Positions 12,875 to 26,090 of a stretch of DNA of 64,000 bases are shown piece after piece; the stretch's first letter is position 1, and every line of letters starts with the position of its first letter. Under the pieces are notes generated by a model. The model saw nothing but the letters and a program-made list of their open reading frames with translations. It had not been told where the DNA came from and made no database searches. The DNA is taken from positions 77,500,001-77,564,000 of the forward strand of contig JBITNC010000001.1 of assembly GCA_050084985.1 (NCBI GenBank), written 5' to 3'. The translations under genes were made by a program, and so were the position numbers. This DNA comes from Nageia nagi. Lineage: Eukaryota > Pinophyta.

Positions 12875-12886
12875 TGGTATCAGAGC
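12875..12886 (+). other. Primer binding site, tRNA-iMet
   Basis: TGGTATCAGAGC, two bases after the LTR end; a perfect match to the usual plant copia primer site. Confidence 0.95.
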
Positions 12887-15800
12887 CCCTTGAAGGCTCT
12901 TCTTCACATCCTTGGTGTTGAGCCTCTTCTTCTACAACTTGGTGATCTTCATTCCTCATCCTACTTCCATTGTTGAGGTAAATCAAGAGAAGGTATAAAT
13001 TCCTTCCTTCTTGATTATCTATTGGATTATTGATTTATGATACTAACATCATATTATGTGATATTTCATTTTTTTTATATAGCAATATAATGCAATTGTT
13101 ATTTATACTAACACTTTCTATGGTAGTTGCAATAATTTGATTACAAAAATTGCTCTATGTATTGCTATTTTTTTTGTTTTTTAAAAGGATGCAAGATGTT
13201 GTATTTACAAAAATTTATATATTTTAATACAAAAAATTTATATGTTTTTGATACAAAAATTTATATGTTTTTGATACAAAATTTCTTTTATATACTTTTG
13301 ATACAAAAATTTATATATTTTTTTGACTCTATAAAATCAAGAGAAGATTGCAAATATTATATAGTTTCTATAAAGGGGAGACATTTTTCAATACCATCTA
13401 ATTTTTTTTTTTCAATTCTATTCAAATTTCTTCTATGTTGACTATGCCTTTTTTTTTTAACGGTGAAAAGGTATGCGGTAAAATTTTTTTTTTCTAGCCT
13501 TCCATCCATCAAAATTCTATCTCTCTAATGGTAGCCTCTCCTCCTGTGTATGCCTCCTTTGTTTGCTCTATCCTATCGTAGGTCCTCTCTTGGTTCAATT
13601 AAACCCAAACCATCCTCCCTTATTACTCGTATGTTTATCATCCTCTATAGTGTGAAGTAAAGAAGGCTGCACAAAGTGAAAGGGCACCTCAACACCCCCC
13701 ATTGGTCTCTTCTCTCATTTGAAATTGACTCAGCAATTTGAGTCCATGATGGTGCTCATTAGAATAGTCACCAATGTAAGCCCAATAGTGTTAAGCTACA
13801 CAATGAGGGTGACTCTACCCAGAGGGGTAGAAGTGATGGTGAAGCCCACCTGCGGCCTCCCTAGCGACCTTCACCCCATGGTCTCTTCCTATCCGCCCTC
13901 TTCTCCTTACACAACCTCTCTCTCCCTCCAACGTGCAAGTCAACTCATCATGCATAGCTTATGATTTTCACATTTTTATTGGGCTCTCCTATTCTCGACC
14001 ATGCAGTATCCCAAATACCCTCTCATCCACTCTGCTCCCTCTTGCAACTTTCTCCATTATGCATAACTTCCTCATGTGCTCTCTATGTGCACCTCTTGCT
14101 CTTTGCAATGCACACCTCAATGTTGAATAGAATCCACCATTACCATCTGTGTTGGCCATCCAAATGCTTGGAAGACATGGCAATGAAAGGCATTAGATAC
14201 ATTGACTGCTATGGAGTTGATAATGCTTTGGTCCATGTAGCAGATCCAATGTTTCCCCTCGCATGGATCTTAGGGTTCTCCTCCCTAGCTATGTAGCCTA
14301 TTCATGACCCCTCTTCTTAGCGATCCTTTTGCAACTTCTTTGATCTACGTGGCCCCCTTCTTCTCACTCTACTACATTTAGATTCCATTCTAAAAGGGGG
14401 AAGGCCCTCATAGCTGTTATCTCCTCGTGCTTCACTCTTCATGCACCTTACATCTTGCATGTTGATGACTATAGTTGAGCATTCCTCTAAGATGTATTCT
14501 TCTCCTCTTTGTCCTTTTTTTTATCTTTCAATCGACCCCCCTCCATCAAACTCCATGGCACCTAAAAACTACATCATTTTTTTACTAAGAAGTTGAGACA
14601 TCATTTAGCTGACCTTTTACTCCTGCCCTTTTTTTTCCAATTTTTTATGGTTTATATTTTTTGTTTCTCTCATGATTGCTAAGCATTTAATTTTTTTTAT
14701 GCTTACAAGTTACTTTTTTTTTCATTTAATGCTCTTAGTATTAATAATTACCTCTTTAAACATATACTCAACTTCTTCCTCTTAAAAGTAACTTGAGTAT
14801 TAAAAAATTATTATGACTTGTACTCCAAGGTACTTAGAGTTATTTTTTTTTCAAATTATTTTTACTTAAAGAGGTATTAGCTTTGACATTGGGAGAAATT
14901 TTTTTAAGGTAAAATTTGTTTTATCTAAGCGTATATTCATCCAATTTCAATGCCTTGATCATTTTTTTAATGCTTACAAACATAAGCAATTACTTAGACC
15001 TTTTTTGATAAATCTTAGCAATTTTAGTGAAAATTGCTAAGGTAAACTAATACACTATCTTTAGGATAAACTTTAAGTAATAAGGAAATTTTTACATACT
15101 TAGAGTTTTTAGCATGCAAATTTTTAAAGATAAATTATTTAGTATACTACTTTGAGGGATCATTTTTTAAAGTAAAGGGAGAAATATTTTTACATTTAGA
15201 TCCTTTATGCTTAGAATGCATTTTTAGAATCAATTATTCCTCTTTTAAAGTTATGGAAATAATGCATGATAAGTAGTTATTTCTTGGAAACTTTATGGAG
15301 ATCTTACTTAATGGGAATGATGCATGCTTACTTTAAATTTTTTAAAGCTATGAAAATAATGTATTTTTTTGCTTAATGATTAAAGCTTAATGCATGTTCA
15401 AGGACTCAAATTTTTTAAGTTAATGCTTAGGACTTAATTTTTCAAGATGCATAATTATGAATTAAGAATGCATGTTAAGTATTTGTCCTTATGCAAAGTA
15501 TATAATGGACTTGTGCAAAATAAGTGATGATGTAAAGATTTCCTTTAGGAGTTGGTAAACAAAATCCATTGTACTCTTAATATTTCAATTTATTGAATGG
15601 ATAATATTTTATTTATGCTCTTTTATGTCATGTTTTGTACTTTGATTTATTTTCTTATGCAAACAAAATGCAAACATTGATATGAGAAACCCCCTAAAAT
15701 AAACATATTTGCATATACATTCTGTAATATGATTTATTTGGGGAGCCATGAGGTGAGGACAAGTGGACTAAAGCCTTTAAATCTGATGATCTAGGTGGTG

Positions 15801-16336
15801 AAAAGTTCATACTTCTTTATTGTACCTAAGTCCTTTGTTGGTATGGACATAACTCTATTAGGTGGACAAGCATGTGTGTAGTGATACCACATGTTCGCAC
15901 ACCCATTTAGGGATTATCCTGATAACCTAAGAAAAAAACTTGAAACCTAATCAAGATTAATAATTTGGTCAATTTAATAAATATCAAAACCTTAAAAAAT
16001 AGCTAGTACTTCTCCTTGTGAGAGTATATTGCTACCCAAGGAGAATTAGTTGAGGATGGGTAGTACTTGGGCTCCTTTTGTATGGGCATCCAAGTGAAAG
16101 CCTAATTTTAGATCAGAAAACAAGCCTCAACAATATCACTTTACATCTATAGTTCTTGAGATGAGAAATGTATTTTGGTACATGGGTATTATTTGAGTTG
16201 TACATTTGCATTTGTAAATCAAATCAAGCATGTCTTTAGTGTTAAATGTAACATGTATTATTTACTTGGTTAAAACTTAACATTTAATATTGATTATTGA
16301 AACCACATGATTATATTTCATATTTTTATGTAGCAA
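12887..16336 (+). other. Unusually long leader of copia-1
   Basis: About 3.45 kb between primer site and the first gag codon. From 13200 to 13330 there are several diverged repeats of 'caaaaatttatat' with T-rich spacers. The part 13480-14600 is richer in C and T and clearly less AT-rich than its surroundings, with short frames such as 13961-14296 that match nothing recognised. From 14600 to 16330 it is AT-rich without frames. The middle part could be captured host DNA, but no parent gene was recognised. Confidence 0.6.
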
Positions 16337-19300
16337 ATGGAAGAATCCTTTTTACCAAACACATTCTTGATGGTTGCAACTATGGGATTTGAGAACCTTT
16401 GATGAGATCCAAATTGCAGGCAAGGAAGCTATGGCAAATAGTGAATGAGAACCTTGTACCTCCTATAGATAAGAAGGCACTAGAGGCTTACAATACAAAG
16501 AATGAGTTGGCAACCTCCATGATTTATTATGAAGTTTTAGATGATATGCTCCTGATGATTTCCTCTTCAACTTCAACTAAGGAAGCATGGGATAAGCTTA
16601 AATAATCTACCTTGGTTCAAAATTTTTAAGAAGGTTTACCATTCTTCAAAAGTTTCTTCAATCTCATCAAGGGGAAAATGAAAATATGGCTATCTATTTG
16701 AATAAAATCATTGACTTTAGGACCCAACTTGTTGCTTGTAGATGCAATTAGATCAATAATGAGTTCATGATCTTCATCATTTTTCAAAGCCTTTCTTTCA
16801 AAGTTTGGAAACTTTGTAAGAGTTTGGAAACAAGGCTTGATGTGAAGAAGAAGTCATCTCCCTTGAGAACCTATCTAAGCACCTATTTATGCATGAAAAA
16901 ACCCTTAACAATAAAGTGTTGATTTCTTCTCTAAGGATAATAATGTTGCCCTTGATACAACCAAAAATTCTTTCAAAAATAAGTTCAATAAAAAAAATCT
17001 TATCCTTATTCCTCCAAAAGTTTAAAAAAAGAGGTAATAGCTACAACAATAATAGAACAATAGGAACAACGACCACAATAGTAGGAATAATGAGAACAAT
17101 AATCATTTCAAGTAAAGACATGGAAAAAGAAAAGCAAACACTCCTTATTATAAAGAAAAGTTTGATGGTAGTTGTAACTATTATGGAATTCAAGGTCACA
17201 AAGAAGTTGATTATTACAAAAAAAAAGAGAAAAAGTACAAAGGCAATGGAAATGTAAAGAATTACAAAGGAAAGAAAAATATTCATGTTGGTTTTGCTAC
17301 GATGCTCTACTCTATGTCTCGCTCCTTTTCATCTAAATGGATTATTAACTTTGGTTGCACTAATCACCTATATTTTGAAAAAGAAAAGTTTAAAACTTTC
17401 ACAAGTATAATAAGGATGTGGTTGTGATAGGTGATAACTCTACCCTTAAAGTTCAAGGGATTGAGAGTGTGCTGATTTATGGAAAGGTTCTTGAAAATGT
17501 TCTCTATGTTCCTAAGTTAAGGATGAACCTTCTCTTTATAATCCAACTTGTTAGAAAAGAATACTCTTTTGAGTTTGACTCTCAATCTTGGTGCATTAAG
17601 AAAAGTCTTACCACTTTGGTTAAAAGATCTGTGAAAGATAACCTCTACATTATGGACCAAGTTCTATAAAAGATGTGTCTTACTTCTAGTGTGTATTCTA
17701 AAAGCAATCTTTGGCACCATTATTTAGGGCACCTTAACTATAAGAGTATTCAAGTCACAAAAGACCAAGAACTTATGGAAGGTTTTCCTTTAATTTATCC
17801 TTCAATTGGTCTATATGATAAGTGCATTCTTGGTAAGATGCATAGATAAAATTTTGAAAAAGATAAGATAATAAGAGCATCTCAACCTCTTCAACTTGTG
17901 CATTCAAATTTGATGGGTTTATTTTAGACTAAGTTGCTTAGAGGAGTATCTTATGATTTGACCTTCATTGATGACTTTAGTAGGATGACCTTTGGGTATC
18001 TACTTGAGCACAGATCAAACTTTTGAAAGTTTTAAGGTTTTTAAGGTCTTTATTGAAAGTTAGGCAAACTTTAAAATCAAGATGTTGAGATTATATAATG
18101 AAGGAGAATATAATAGCAATGAGTTTAATGACTTGTGCTAAGTATGGAATTAAGAGGTAATTTATGATTTCTTACACTCCTCAACAGAATGGTGTTGTCA
18201 AAAAGAAAAATAGAATAATTATAAAAATGGCTAGATGCATGTTGGTTAATTTTTTTAAGTTCTTATGAGGTGAAGCTATGAGCATTGCTATTTACACCTT
18301 GAATAGGTGTCCCACAAAAGCCATTTAGAGTAAAACTCCTTTTGAGGTATCATCAAGAAGAAAACCTAACATTTTTCACCTTAGGGTGTTTGGTTGTGAA
18401 GCTTTCTATTACATTATTTTTGAGAAAAGGAAGAAGTTGGATAAAAGATCTAAAAAATGCATCTTTGTAGGTTATGATAGTTAGCATAGAGGGTATAGAA
18501 TTTACTCTCCAACCTATAAAGAAATATTCATTTCAAGCGATGTAAAGTTCAATGAACTTCCTAAAGAATCTACTTTTAACAAGGATGTTGATGATCCAAA
18601 GGACTCTTCAATTGCTCCTAGTTGGCTAGATATTGATGTAAACAAGTCACCTCAGGAACAAGATTCTCCAACACAAAAGGTAACAAGGAGCATGACCTTG
18701 AACAAATCCTTTATTGCTAATATTGACAACAACCATGAGCCTTCAAACTTGAAAGAAGCTTCTAAGCATGAGTGCTGGATGGAAGCCATGAAAGTGGAGT
18801 ATGAGGTGCTTATAAAAAATAAAACTTGGGACTTGGTTCCTTATCCTAATGATAAGAATGTGATTATAAATAAGTGGATCTACAAGGTCAAGGTCAATTC
18901 GATGGGAGATATTGAGAAATACAAGGCAAGGTTAGTAGCTAAAGGTTTTACTTAGAAATATGATATGGATTATGAGGAAACCTTTACTTTCATGGAAAAT
19001 ATGCCTATTATGAGAGTTATCCTTACTCTTTCTATAGCTCAAGGATGGAAAGTTTTTTAACTTGATGTCAAGAGTGCATTTCTCAATGGTGACTTGGATG
19101 TGAAAATATTTATGAATCAACTAGAAGGGTTATTATGGAAGGTAAAGAATCCTTTGTATGCAAGCTAAAGAAGTATTTGTATGGACTTAAGCAAGCACCT
19201 TGAGCTTGGTACAGAAATATTTTAGAGTACTTTACAGACATTGGATTCTCTAAGTGTTTTTTTGACTCCAATCTATATGTGCTCAATCAAGGAAAATATG

Positions 19301-20284
19301 TGGTATTGATTCTCCTTTATGTGGATGATCTTTTGATTACTAGGAATAATGATGAAATCATTCAACAATGCATATCCAAACTTAAGGCAATGTTTAAAAT
19401 GATTGATCTTGGTCTCTTACACTACTATCTTGGAATGCAAGTGTATCAATACAAGGATTATACTTACCTCAGTCAATCTAAATATATATCAAACATCTTA
19501 TAGAATTTTGGAATGCAAAAGTGTAGATATGATGCAATCCTAGTCTCTCTTAGAATCACTATTTCTCTAAGCTCCAATTCTTAGTTAGCTAATGCTACAA
19601 CTTATAGGTAATTAATTAGTAGTTTTTTTATATTTGACTATATCCAAGCTAGACATTACCTTTGCAGTGAATCTGATGGAACGATTCATGTAAAAACCAT
19701 ATGTTGAGCATCTCAATGCTATTAAGTAAATCTTGAGGTATGTTGTAGGGACTAAAGATCTTGATCTCAAGTATTTTAAGTTGCCCTCATTTGTTCTCTC
19801 TAGATTCTTAGATTCTGACTATGGGGGAGATAGAGATGATAGGAAATCAACCTCTGTGTATGTGTTTAGCATTAGTTTAGGTGCTATCTCTTAGGCTTTC
19901 AAGAAGCAACCTACTATTTCTTTTTCCACCATAGAAACTGAATATCATGCCATGTCTATTGTAGCCTAAGAAGTCATTTGGCTAAGGCATCTTCTAAAAG
20001 AAATTAGGTATGAGCAAGGTGGTTGATCTTTGATCTCTTCAGATAATCAATCAACTATTTCTTTGGCTAAGAATCTAATGTTCCATTAAAGAATAAAACA
20101 TGTGGAAATCTATGCCCATTTTATCAAGGAGAAGGTTCTTGATGGCATCATACATTTGGAGTATTATCCATCCACCTTGAACTTTGCTAATTTATTCACC
20201 AAGCCCCTCCCAAAATCTCAGTTCTATAAGCTCAAGGATGCTATCAGGTTGGTGAAGCTACCCTCAAGGGAGATTGAAGTTTGA
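16337..20284 (+). pseudogene. Degraded copia Gag-Pol polyprotein
   Basis: The start is the ATG at 16337 ('MEESFLPN'). A UBN2-type gag follows (16399-16605 still open). The protease active site at 17341-17370 reads INFGCTNH, so the catalytic Asp-Ser of DSG has become Asn-Phe. Then come the GAG-pre-integrase region (17418-17669), the integrase zinc region (about 17710-17850) and core, with 'TPQQNGVV' near 18180. Reverse transcriptase starts at about 18692, and its YVDD box (19318-19329) is intact. RNase H lies at 19750-20284 ('DDRKSTSVYVF', 'ETEYHAM'). Stops or shifts occur in every domain, for example right after 18953. The order PR-INT-RT-RH is copia. No translation product is expected. Confidence 0.92.
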
Positions 20285-20384
20285 ATTCTTATGTTGAATT
20301 CATATTTATGATGACAACTTCACCCTCAGAGGATTTTGTGTTGTATAGTGTTGATTTTATTATACACCTTCATGGTAAGTTCAC

Positions 20385-20590
20385 TCTATGTGAGGAACTT
20401 ATTGTACAAATTAGCTAATTTTGCACTATTCAATTTTCCATATGCGAGGAACTCTTATGTGTCTTTTGGCACTATTTAATTATCTATATGTGATGAACTA
20501 GTATGTGCATACTCTATTTTTTTAGTCAATCTAGCACTATTTAGCTATCCATATGTGAGGAACTCGTATGTGCTTGTTCTATTTTGTAAT
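20385..20590 (+). repeat. Four degenerate short repeats in the copia-1 3' region
   Basis: The phrase 'tatgtgaggaactcgtatgtgc' recurs in changed form near 20391, 20450, 20483 and 20550, spaced about 35-70 bases apart and joined by 'gcactatttaatta'-like spacers. It lies between the end of pol and the purine tract. Confidence 0.75.
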
Positions 20591-21008
20591 GATAATCAAC
20601 ACATATTTTATATATAGTAAGTGACTATGAGTTTTTGGCATGGCATATTCATGATGACTTATAGTGTATCATTGATCAGTTCATAATGGCATTTGTGTGA
20701 TTCATATATCCTTGTTGATATGGATATGATGCATCTATTTGATCTTATTATTTGAGCTGCTTATGACTTGCAAGTTCCTTTGAGATTATTGAAAACTCTT
20801 CATAACTTCCAGTTGGATGACTACTTCATGTACATTGAAATCGATTATGGTGAATGATTGTATTTGGAAAAGTAGTGAGTCTCAAACTAGATCTTTCTTA
20901 CTTCATAAATATGTAAAAAGTTCTCATCTTCGTTGTATCTATTTGGAGGAAAACTCTCTTACTTTCTCTTCTTCTTCTCTCTTACTCATTCTATCCCAAT
21001 ATTGCATT

Positions 21009-21017
21009 AAGGGGGAG
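21009..21017 (+). other. Polypurine tract of copia-1
   Basis: AAGGGGGAG directly before the 3' LTR; expected plus-strand primer site. Confidence 0.88.
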
Positions 21018-21516
21018 TGTTGGAATGTATAATGCATTATTGTAAAGGTTGTATTAAACCTTCTATGTAAATTCACTAATACTTAATGGTATCATTTGAT
21101 ACCTTAAGTATTTATGTGAATATAATAACATAACTTATCTTACACTCTATGTCATGAGCATGCCCCTTGGGTAAAAGGATGTGCATGTCATGTTTTTGTA
21201 CATTGGATAAAAGGGTGATCCAAAGAGGGATTTTGGCCTATAAATAGAAGGCTCCCTTTTTGTGATCACACACCAATTGTGGAGTAAAGTTATGCTATAG
21301 GATAGTAGTTAGGAGAAAATAATAGGAAGATTGTAAGAGTTCATATTTGTTAAGAAAAGAGATCTAGTTAGTGGATGTACCCCTAGTTGAAGGAACCACT
21401 TACATCTTGTGTCACTTTGTGAGATTATTTATGCTTGAGTTCTTAATATTGATTGAGTGAAATTTCATGTGATCTTGTTAGTTTAGGATTATTCTTGTTA
21501 TAGTTCAATTCTCACA
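21018..21516 (+). repeat. 3' LTR of copia-1
   Basis: 499 bp with the same ends as the 5' LTR. TATA box at 21239-21247. Confidence 0.93.
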
Positions 21517-21521
21517 CCTTT
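21517..21521. other. Target-site duplication of copia-1, right copy
   Basis: CCTTT, identical to 12369-12373. Confidence 0.92.
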
Positions 21522-23892
21522 TCACAGGTGAACAATGGATCAGGGCATCATGAGGGAAACCCTCTCCCTTTTCCTCATAAAATAATACAATTTATAATGG
21601 TAAACATAATGAAATATATATAATACACTCAAAATTATGCACTTCCCTAGTAAATATATCGAATGCAGGTAGTTAAGGTTTCTAATAATAGATATCCCCC
21701 TCTGTATTTTTCAGAGTACACATAAATCACATTTGGAAATCTAACCCCAATATTTAAATAACATAATAAAAATATAAAAAAATGAACAAACAACACCTCC
21801 CCCACTCTATTTTTATCTTTATAGGTGTGCCCTAGTTTTTCTAAATGAAGAATCAACACAAAAATAAAAGAGAGAATAAGTAAATTGAAAAACAAGTGGC
21901 TTACCACATGCTCAACTGGCAAGGTATTTGGCCACATAATTGCACCTCCTAGCCAGTTTCCTCTCTATGGATTGTCAATGCACCATGTCACCAAGAAATC
22001 TAAAGAATTGAAGGTCAAACAATAATTTTAGGGACCCACACCTCTAATCAAATGATCAAAAATGAAAAAAAAGTGCTCTAACTCACTACATAAGTATGTG
22101 GTAGAGAGAATGTCGGAAGGCACCTCCAACATAACACAATAAGATAAAAGTAAAAATTATAGGTCAAAATTACCTTTTTTTTATCAAGTTTCGATTCCAA
22201 ACCCTAGGTATGCACTTATTTTAAATTTTCATAAAATGATATGTGAAAAATATAATTTCAACATTTTTTTGAATTACAAATTATGTTATCTTCACAAGAT
22301 TTCTTTTTGAAAAAATATTTTTATGAATTTTATGACATCCACACCTTGCTTTTACATTAAATTTTAAGTTAATGATGATCATGATCAAGTGATCATCTAA
22401 AAATGCTCTTATTTCACAAATATGCCCTCTAATGATGATCATGATCAAGTTTGTAGAAAAATAAAATTTTCTAATTCCATGAAAATCAAATCGCTCGCAA
22501 GTTGCTAGGACTATCTTCAAGGCAATAGTGTTGTAAATTAATTCAATATGAAATTCATTAAAAAAATTGTATTTTATGATGAATTAAGGCCATTATATCT
22601 ATTAAAATTTGGTATATGGTGATAACATTGCATATGTTCATCTCATGATTACTTTCAAATATAATGCATGTTCTACTAATAAAAAATCTAAATATTCAAG
22701 GCCATAGAAACCCCATGAGATAATTCTCCAAATTGTAGGTCAACATGATCATAGTTTTCCTCTTACAAGCTTGGGACATATCATTATCTCATCAGCTTAA
22801 TGACTATATACTATGAGTTGCAATAATAATAGTCTACCAAAGAATGTTATATTAATTTCAACCTTATTCTTTATTTTGAATATCATTATCATGGATGTGA
22901 TCAATATGGACATTATTTCTTATGTTTCCATAGATCATCTTAGAGATTAGGACCTCCACGACACCTAAAATAATACCTTTGCACATAAGATGTCATTTTG
23001 ACTTGATTACCATGTAGAAGCAAATGCGAGGGGCAATTCAAGTCCAAAAGGGGGAAAATGAGATATCATACTCAACATAGAGATTATGAAAGGGAATTTT
23101 ACTTCAACTTTGAAAATTTTTCACTTCTCTAAAGTTCTTTGGATTATGAAAATTTCAATACTTTTTCATTTCGTATCCAAAGAGGGGGAAAATGTAGAAA
23201 CTTAAAATTGATTTATTATTTATTTAATAAATTATATTTTAGATTCCTATAAAAATATTAAAAGGGAAATATTACACATGTTAATATTAAGTTGATATTA
23301 TAATGCAATGCCATAATTATATTAAATGCAATATCATTTATCATAGTTCATATTTTAAAGTATCTTGAATACAACAAAGATTATATTATTTCTATAAATT
23401 ATATTTCACTCCATTCTATTTCCTTGCAGGTTATAAATATGGGAGTTGGAGGTTGACATCCCTATTATATATCTATGATAGTTGGTTTTTCCATTCATCA
23501 TACTTACGGTGTCTCATGATGCTACCTATTGGAAACTCTATTATGCTTGAGTTTTTATTACATGTTATCCGTTGTGTGCGATCTAATTCTATAGTTCTCA
23601 TGATGCTAACATCGTAGATCTAACACGTTGATAGCAGCATGCACATTTGTGATCCAGAGCTAGAAATAGAAGAGGCGATAATATTTGGATTGCATAATCC
23701 ATCATTTCTATCAAAGTCTATCTTTGATATGATCCAATCCTCTGTATTCCCTTTCCATACATTGAGGATTTCTATATCATAGTCAAGTGTATACTTTTCA
23801 TTTATTTATATGTATATCTAAATAAGTTTCATCTTTGTAAAATTATTTTGTGTCTATATTTATTATTTACATAATTTACTATCTACAATTAT
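21522..23892. other. Gene-free AT-rich stretch
   Basis: Nothing recognised. A 96-codon minus-strand frame (21647-21937) is hydrophobic and low in complexity and matches no family I know. A 19-bp motif, 'atgatgatcatgatcaagt', occurs twice, about 60 bases apart, near 22372 and 22431. Confidence 0.4.
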
Positions 23893-24440
23893 GCAATGTG
23901 ATATCATATGATGTTCATTGGATATTATTATCCAATCACCTATCATAGTAGCTTCATGTAAGTGTTAATCGATTGATACAATTTATTTTTATCCAAAGGT
24001 AGAGAAAGCTCAAGGATAGGAAACTCCTTGGAGTAATGATAGGATCATACATGAAATTGCATAATTGAGATAAGAGGAACTAGCTCTTTGGGAGCATCAA
24101 GAAGCTCAAAGAGGATATTCAAATTGTAGTAAAGGAAAATCAAAATTGAAGATATGAGGAAAAATATTATAATGAGCAAGATATGGTTAATGTTGAAGCC
24201 AAACATGGACTACTAAATATCATGGACTACCAAACACATGGTTATAAATTTGAGTATCTTTACAATTATCATAGGACTAATAAATATTTTAAAAAAGATT
24301 GCAAAACATTGAAGAAGAATATTTAATACTTGTTATATAAGAAGATGATTTCATTTGATAATGAAAAAGATTGTAAAACATTAAAAAAAAATTAATTCAT
24401 TCTCAAATTTAGAAACTAGGTATTTATACCAATCCCTTTA
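23893..24440 (+). pseudogene. Gypsy gag fragment, dispersed repeat copy 1
   Basis: The part 23893-24225 matches 30513-30846 along its length ('atccaaaggtagagaaag', 'ctctttgggagcat', 'aattgaagat'). Near 24240-24325 a plus-strand reading gives 'GYKFEYLYNYHRTNKYFKKD' followed by 'CKTLKKN', a decayed gag zinc knuckle whose first cysteine position is now tyrosine. Many stops. It ends where the solo LTR is inserted. Confidence 0.55.
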
Positions 24441-24461
24441 TAAAGTTTGTAATGCAAAAAG

Positions 24462-24957
24462 TGTTGGAATGTATAATGCATTATTGTAAAGGTTTGTATT
24501 AATCTTCTATGTAAGTTCACTAATACTTAAGGGTATCATTTGATACCTTAAGTATTTAAGTGAATATGATAATGTAACTTGTCCTACACTCTATGTCATG
24601 AGCATACCCCTTGGGTAAAAGGGTGTACATGTCATGCTTTTATACATTGGATAAAAGGGTGATCCAAAGAGGGATTTGGCCTATAAATAGAAGGCTCCCT
24701 CTTTGTGATTACACACCAATTGTGGAGTAAAGTTATGCTATAGGATAGTGGTTAGGAGAAAAGAGTAGAAGAATTGTAAGAGTTCATATTTGTTAAGAAG
24801 AGAGATCTTGTTAGTGGATGTACTCCTAGTTGAAGGAACCACTTACATCTTGTGTTATCTTTGTGAGATTGCTTTGTGTAATAGTTAGATGTGAACTGAA
24901 AGCTTTCATGTGATCTTGGTAGTTTAGAAATGTTTATGTTATAGTTCTATTCTCTCA
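24462..24957 (+). repeat. Solo LTR of the copia-1 family
   Basis: 496 bp, starts TGTTGGAATG and ends TTCTCTCA. It is flanked by AAAAG on both sides (24457-24461 and 24958-24962), with no primer site or internal sequence. It is the product of recombination between the two LTRs of an earlier full element. TATA box at 24682-24690. Confidence 0.93.
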
Positions 24958-25599
24958 AAAAGAAGATATATCATCAATTTTGTGTAACCACTAAGGTATA
25001 TTTAGGATTATTTTTATTTTATTATTTGTAGTTTTATTTATTATGTTGAATACAAAATTTAGATGTTAAAAAATTAAAGTGTTTATTTTATTCATCCTTT
25101 TCTTAATGTACATAAAATTTTGAATGGTCTTTCTTTATTTGTGACGTGTAACATCACATGGTTTATACCATGCATTGACATACGATATGTGTTACAAAAG
25201 TGCTAAAATTGATTTTGTAAAATGATTTTTCTTTTTATTCAAAAGGTTGTAAGAAATGGTTATTCTATTATGTTGATGATTGATTATTATATATATTGAT
25301 AAAGTTAGTCCTTTTTGTTAACATGTTAGGCACCAAATTATATATAAGCACAACATAACAAGTAAATTAATTCATGGAAGATATGCTTCGCATATATTGC
25401 ATGGGTCACTAATTGAACTAGAAGGATTATCTATAATTATCTAAATTTGCCTATAATAATAGCTGGCATGTCCCATTTGTAGCAGTACCTAGTAGATAAT
25501 GTATAACCTCAATATCCTAGGATAACATTGAGGATCAACTAAGAATAGATCTTAAAATGATTAAAAAAATGGAAGAAAATTGAAAATGATTCTCAACAA

Positions 25600-26090
25600 A
25601 ACATAAAAGAGGTAATTGATTAATTAAAGAGTTACATTGATCTCAAGAGAACCCCTAAAGAACTTATCATATATGAAAAAATATTTCTAACAATTAAGCC
25701 TAAGAAATATAACATTAAGTCAACAAAGCTTAATTCCTGCTATGTAGGATCATTTGAAATCATAAATAAAATCAGTCTAATGCCTTATCGATTTGCCTTA
25801 CCTCCCAACCTAGCCAAAATGCATAATACATTACATGTTTCATTATTAAAAAGGTATGTACCAAATCCTAAACATGTTTGAAACTTGGATAAATTATAGA
25901 TGGAGGATCCCATGATGATGGAAGTACAACCAATGTGAATTTTGGAGTTTCATAATAAAAATATGTGAAATTATGAAGTGAATCAATGTCAGGTCCAATG
26001 GGACCTATATTTTGCAAAATGTATTACCTAGGAGGATGCAATTTTGATAAGGAAACAATTTCCTTACCTTTTTGAAAGATAATAAATGAA
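25600..26090 (+). pseudogene. Gypsy chromovirus integrase tail and chromodomain remnant
   Basis: Reading over frames gives 'YVGSFEIINKI', 'YRFALPPNLAKMHNTLHVSL' followed by 'LKRYVPNP', the typical end of a Tekay/Del-type integrase ('GPFEIxxKI...LPPxLxxxHNVFHVSxLKxYxPDP'). Next come a 'VQWDLYF' and 'EDAILIRKQFPYLF' part equivalent to the chromodomain end. Stops interrupt it. No other part of this element is in the window. Confidence 0.65.

Larger units (their letters stand above)
12374..21516 (+). mobile_element. Complete but dead Ty1/copia element (copia-1), 9,143 bp
   Basis: Full structure: 5' LTR 12374-12872, iMet primer site, a very long leader to 16336, one degraded gag-pol region 16337-20284 in copia order (gag, protease, integrase, reverse transcriptase, RNase H), a 3' untranslated part with short repeats, a purine tract, and the 3' LTR 21018-21516. 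CCTTT flanks both ends. The two LTRs differ at roughly 40 of 499 positions by hand count (about 8 percent), so the insertion is old. Two more LTRs of this family lie in the window, at 1902-2390 (minus) and 24462-24957 (solo). Confidence 0.93.

Noticed and set aside
17041-17286. 81-codon minus-strand frame with membrane-like character
   Set aside because: It is the antisense of the lysine/asparagine-rich copia gag region.
21522-21600. A 5' exon of the PMD gene beyond the copia-1 insertion (minus strand, before a GT)
   Set aside because: The short stretch is open, but no conserved PMD N-terminal motif is visible, so linking it to 10515-12265 would be guesswork.
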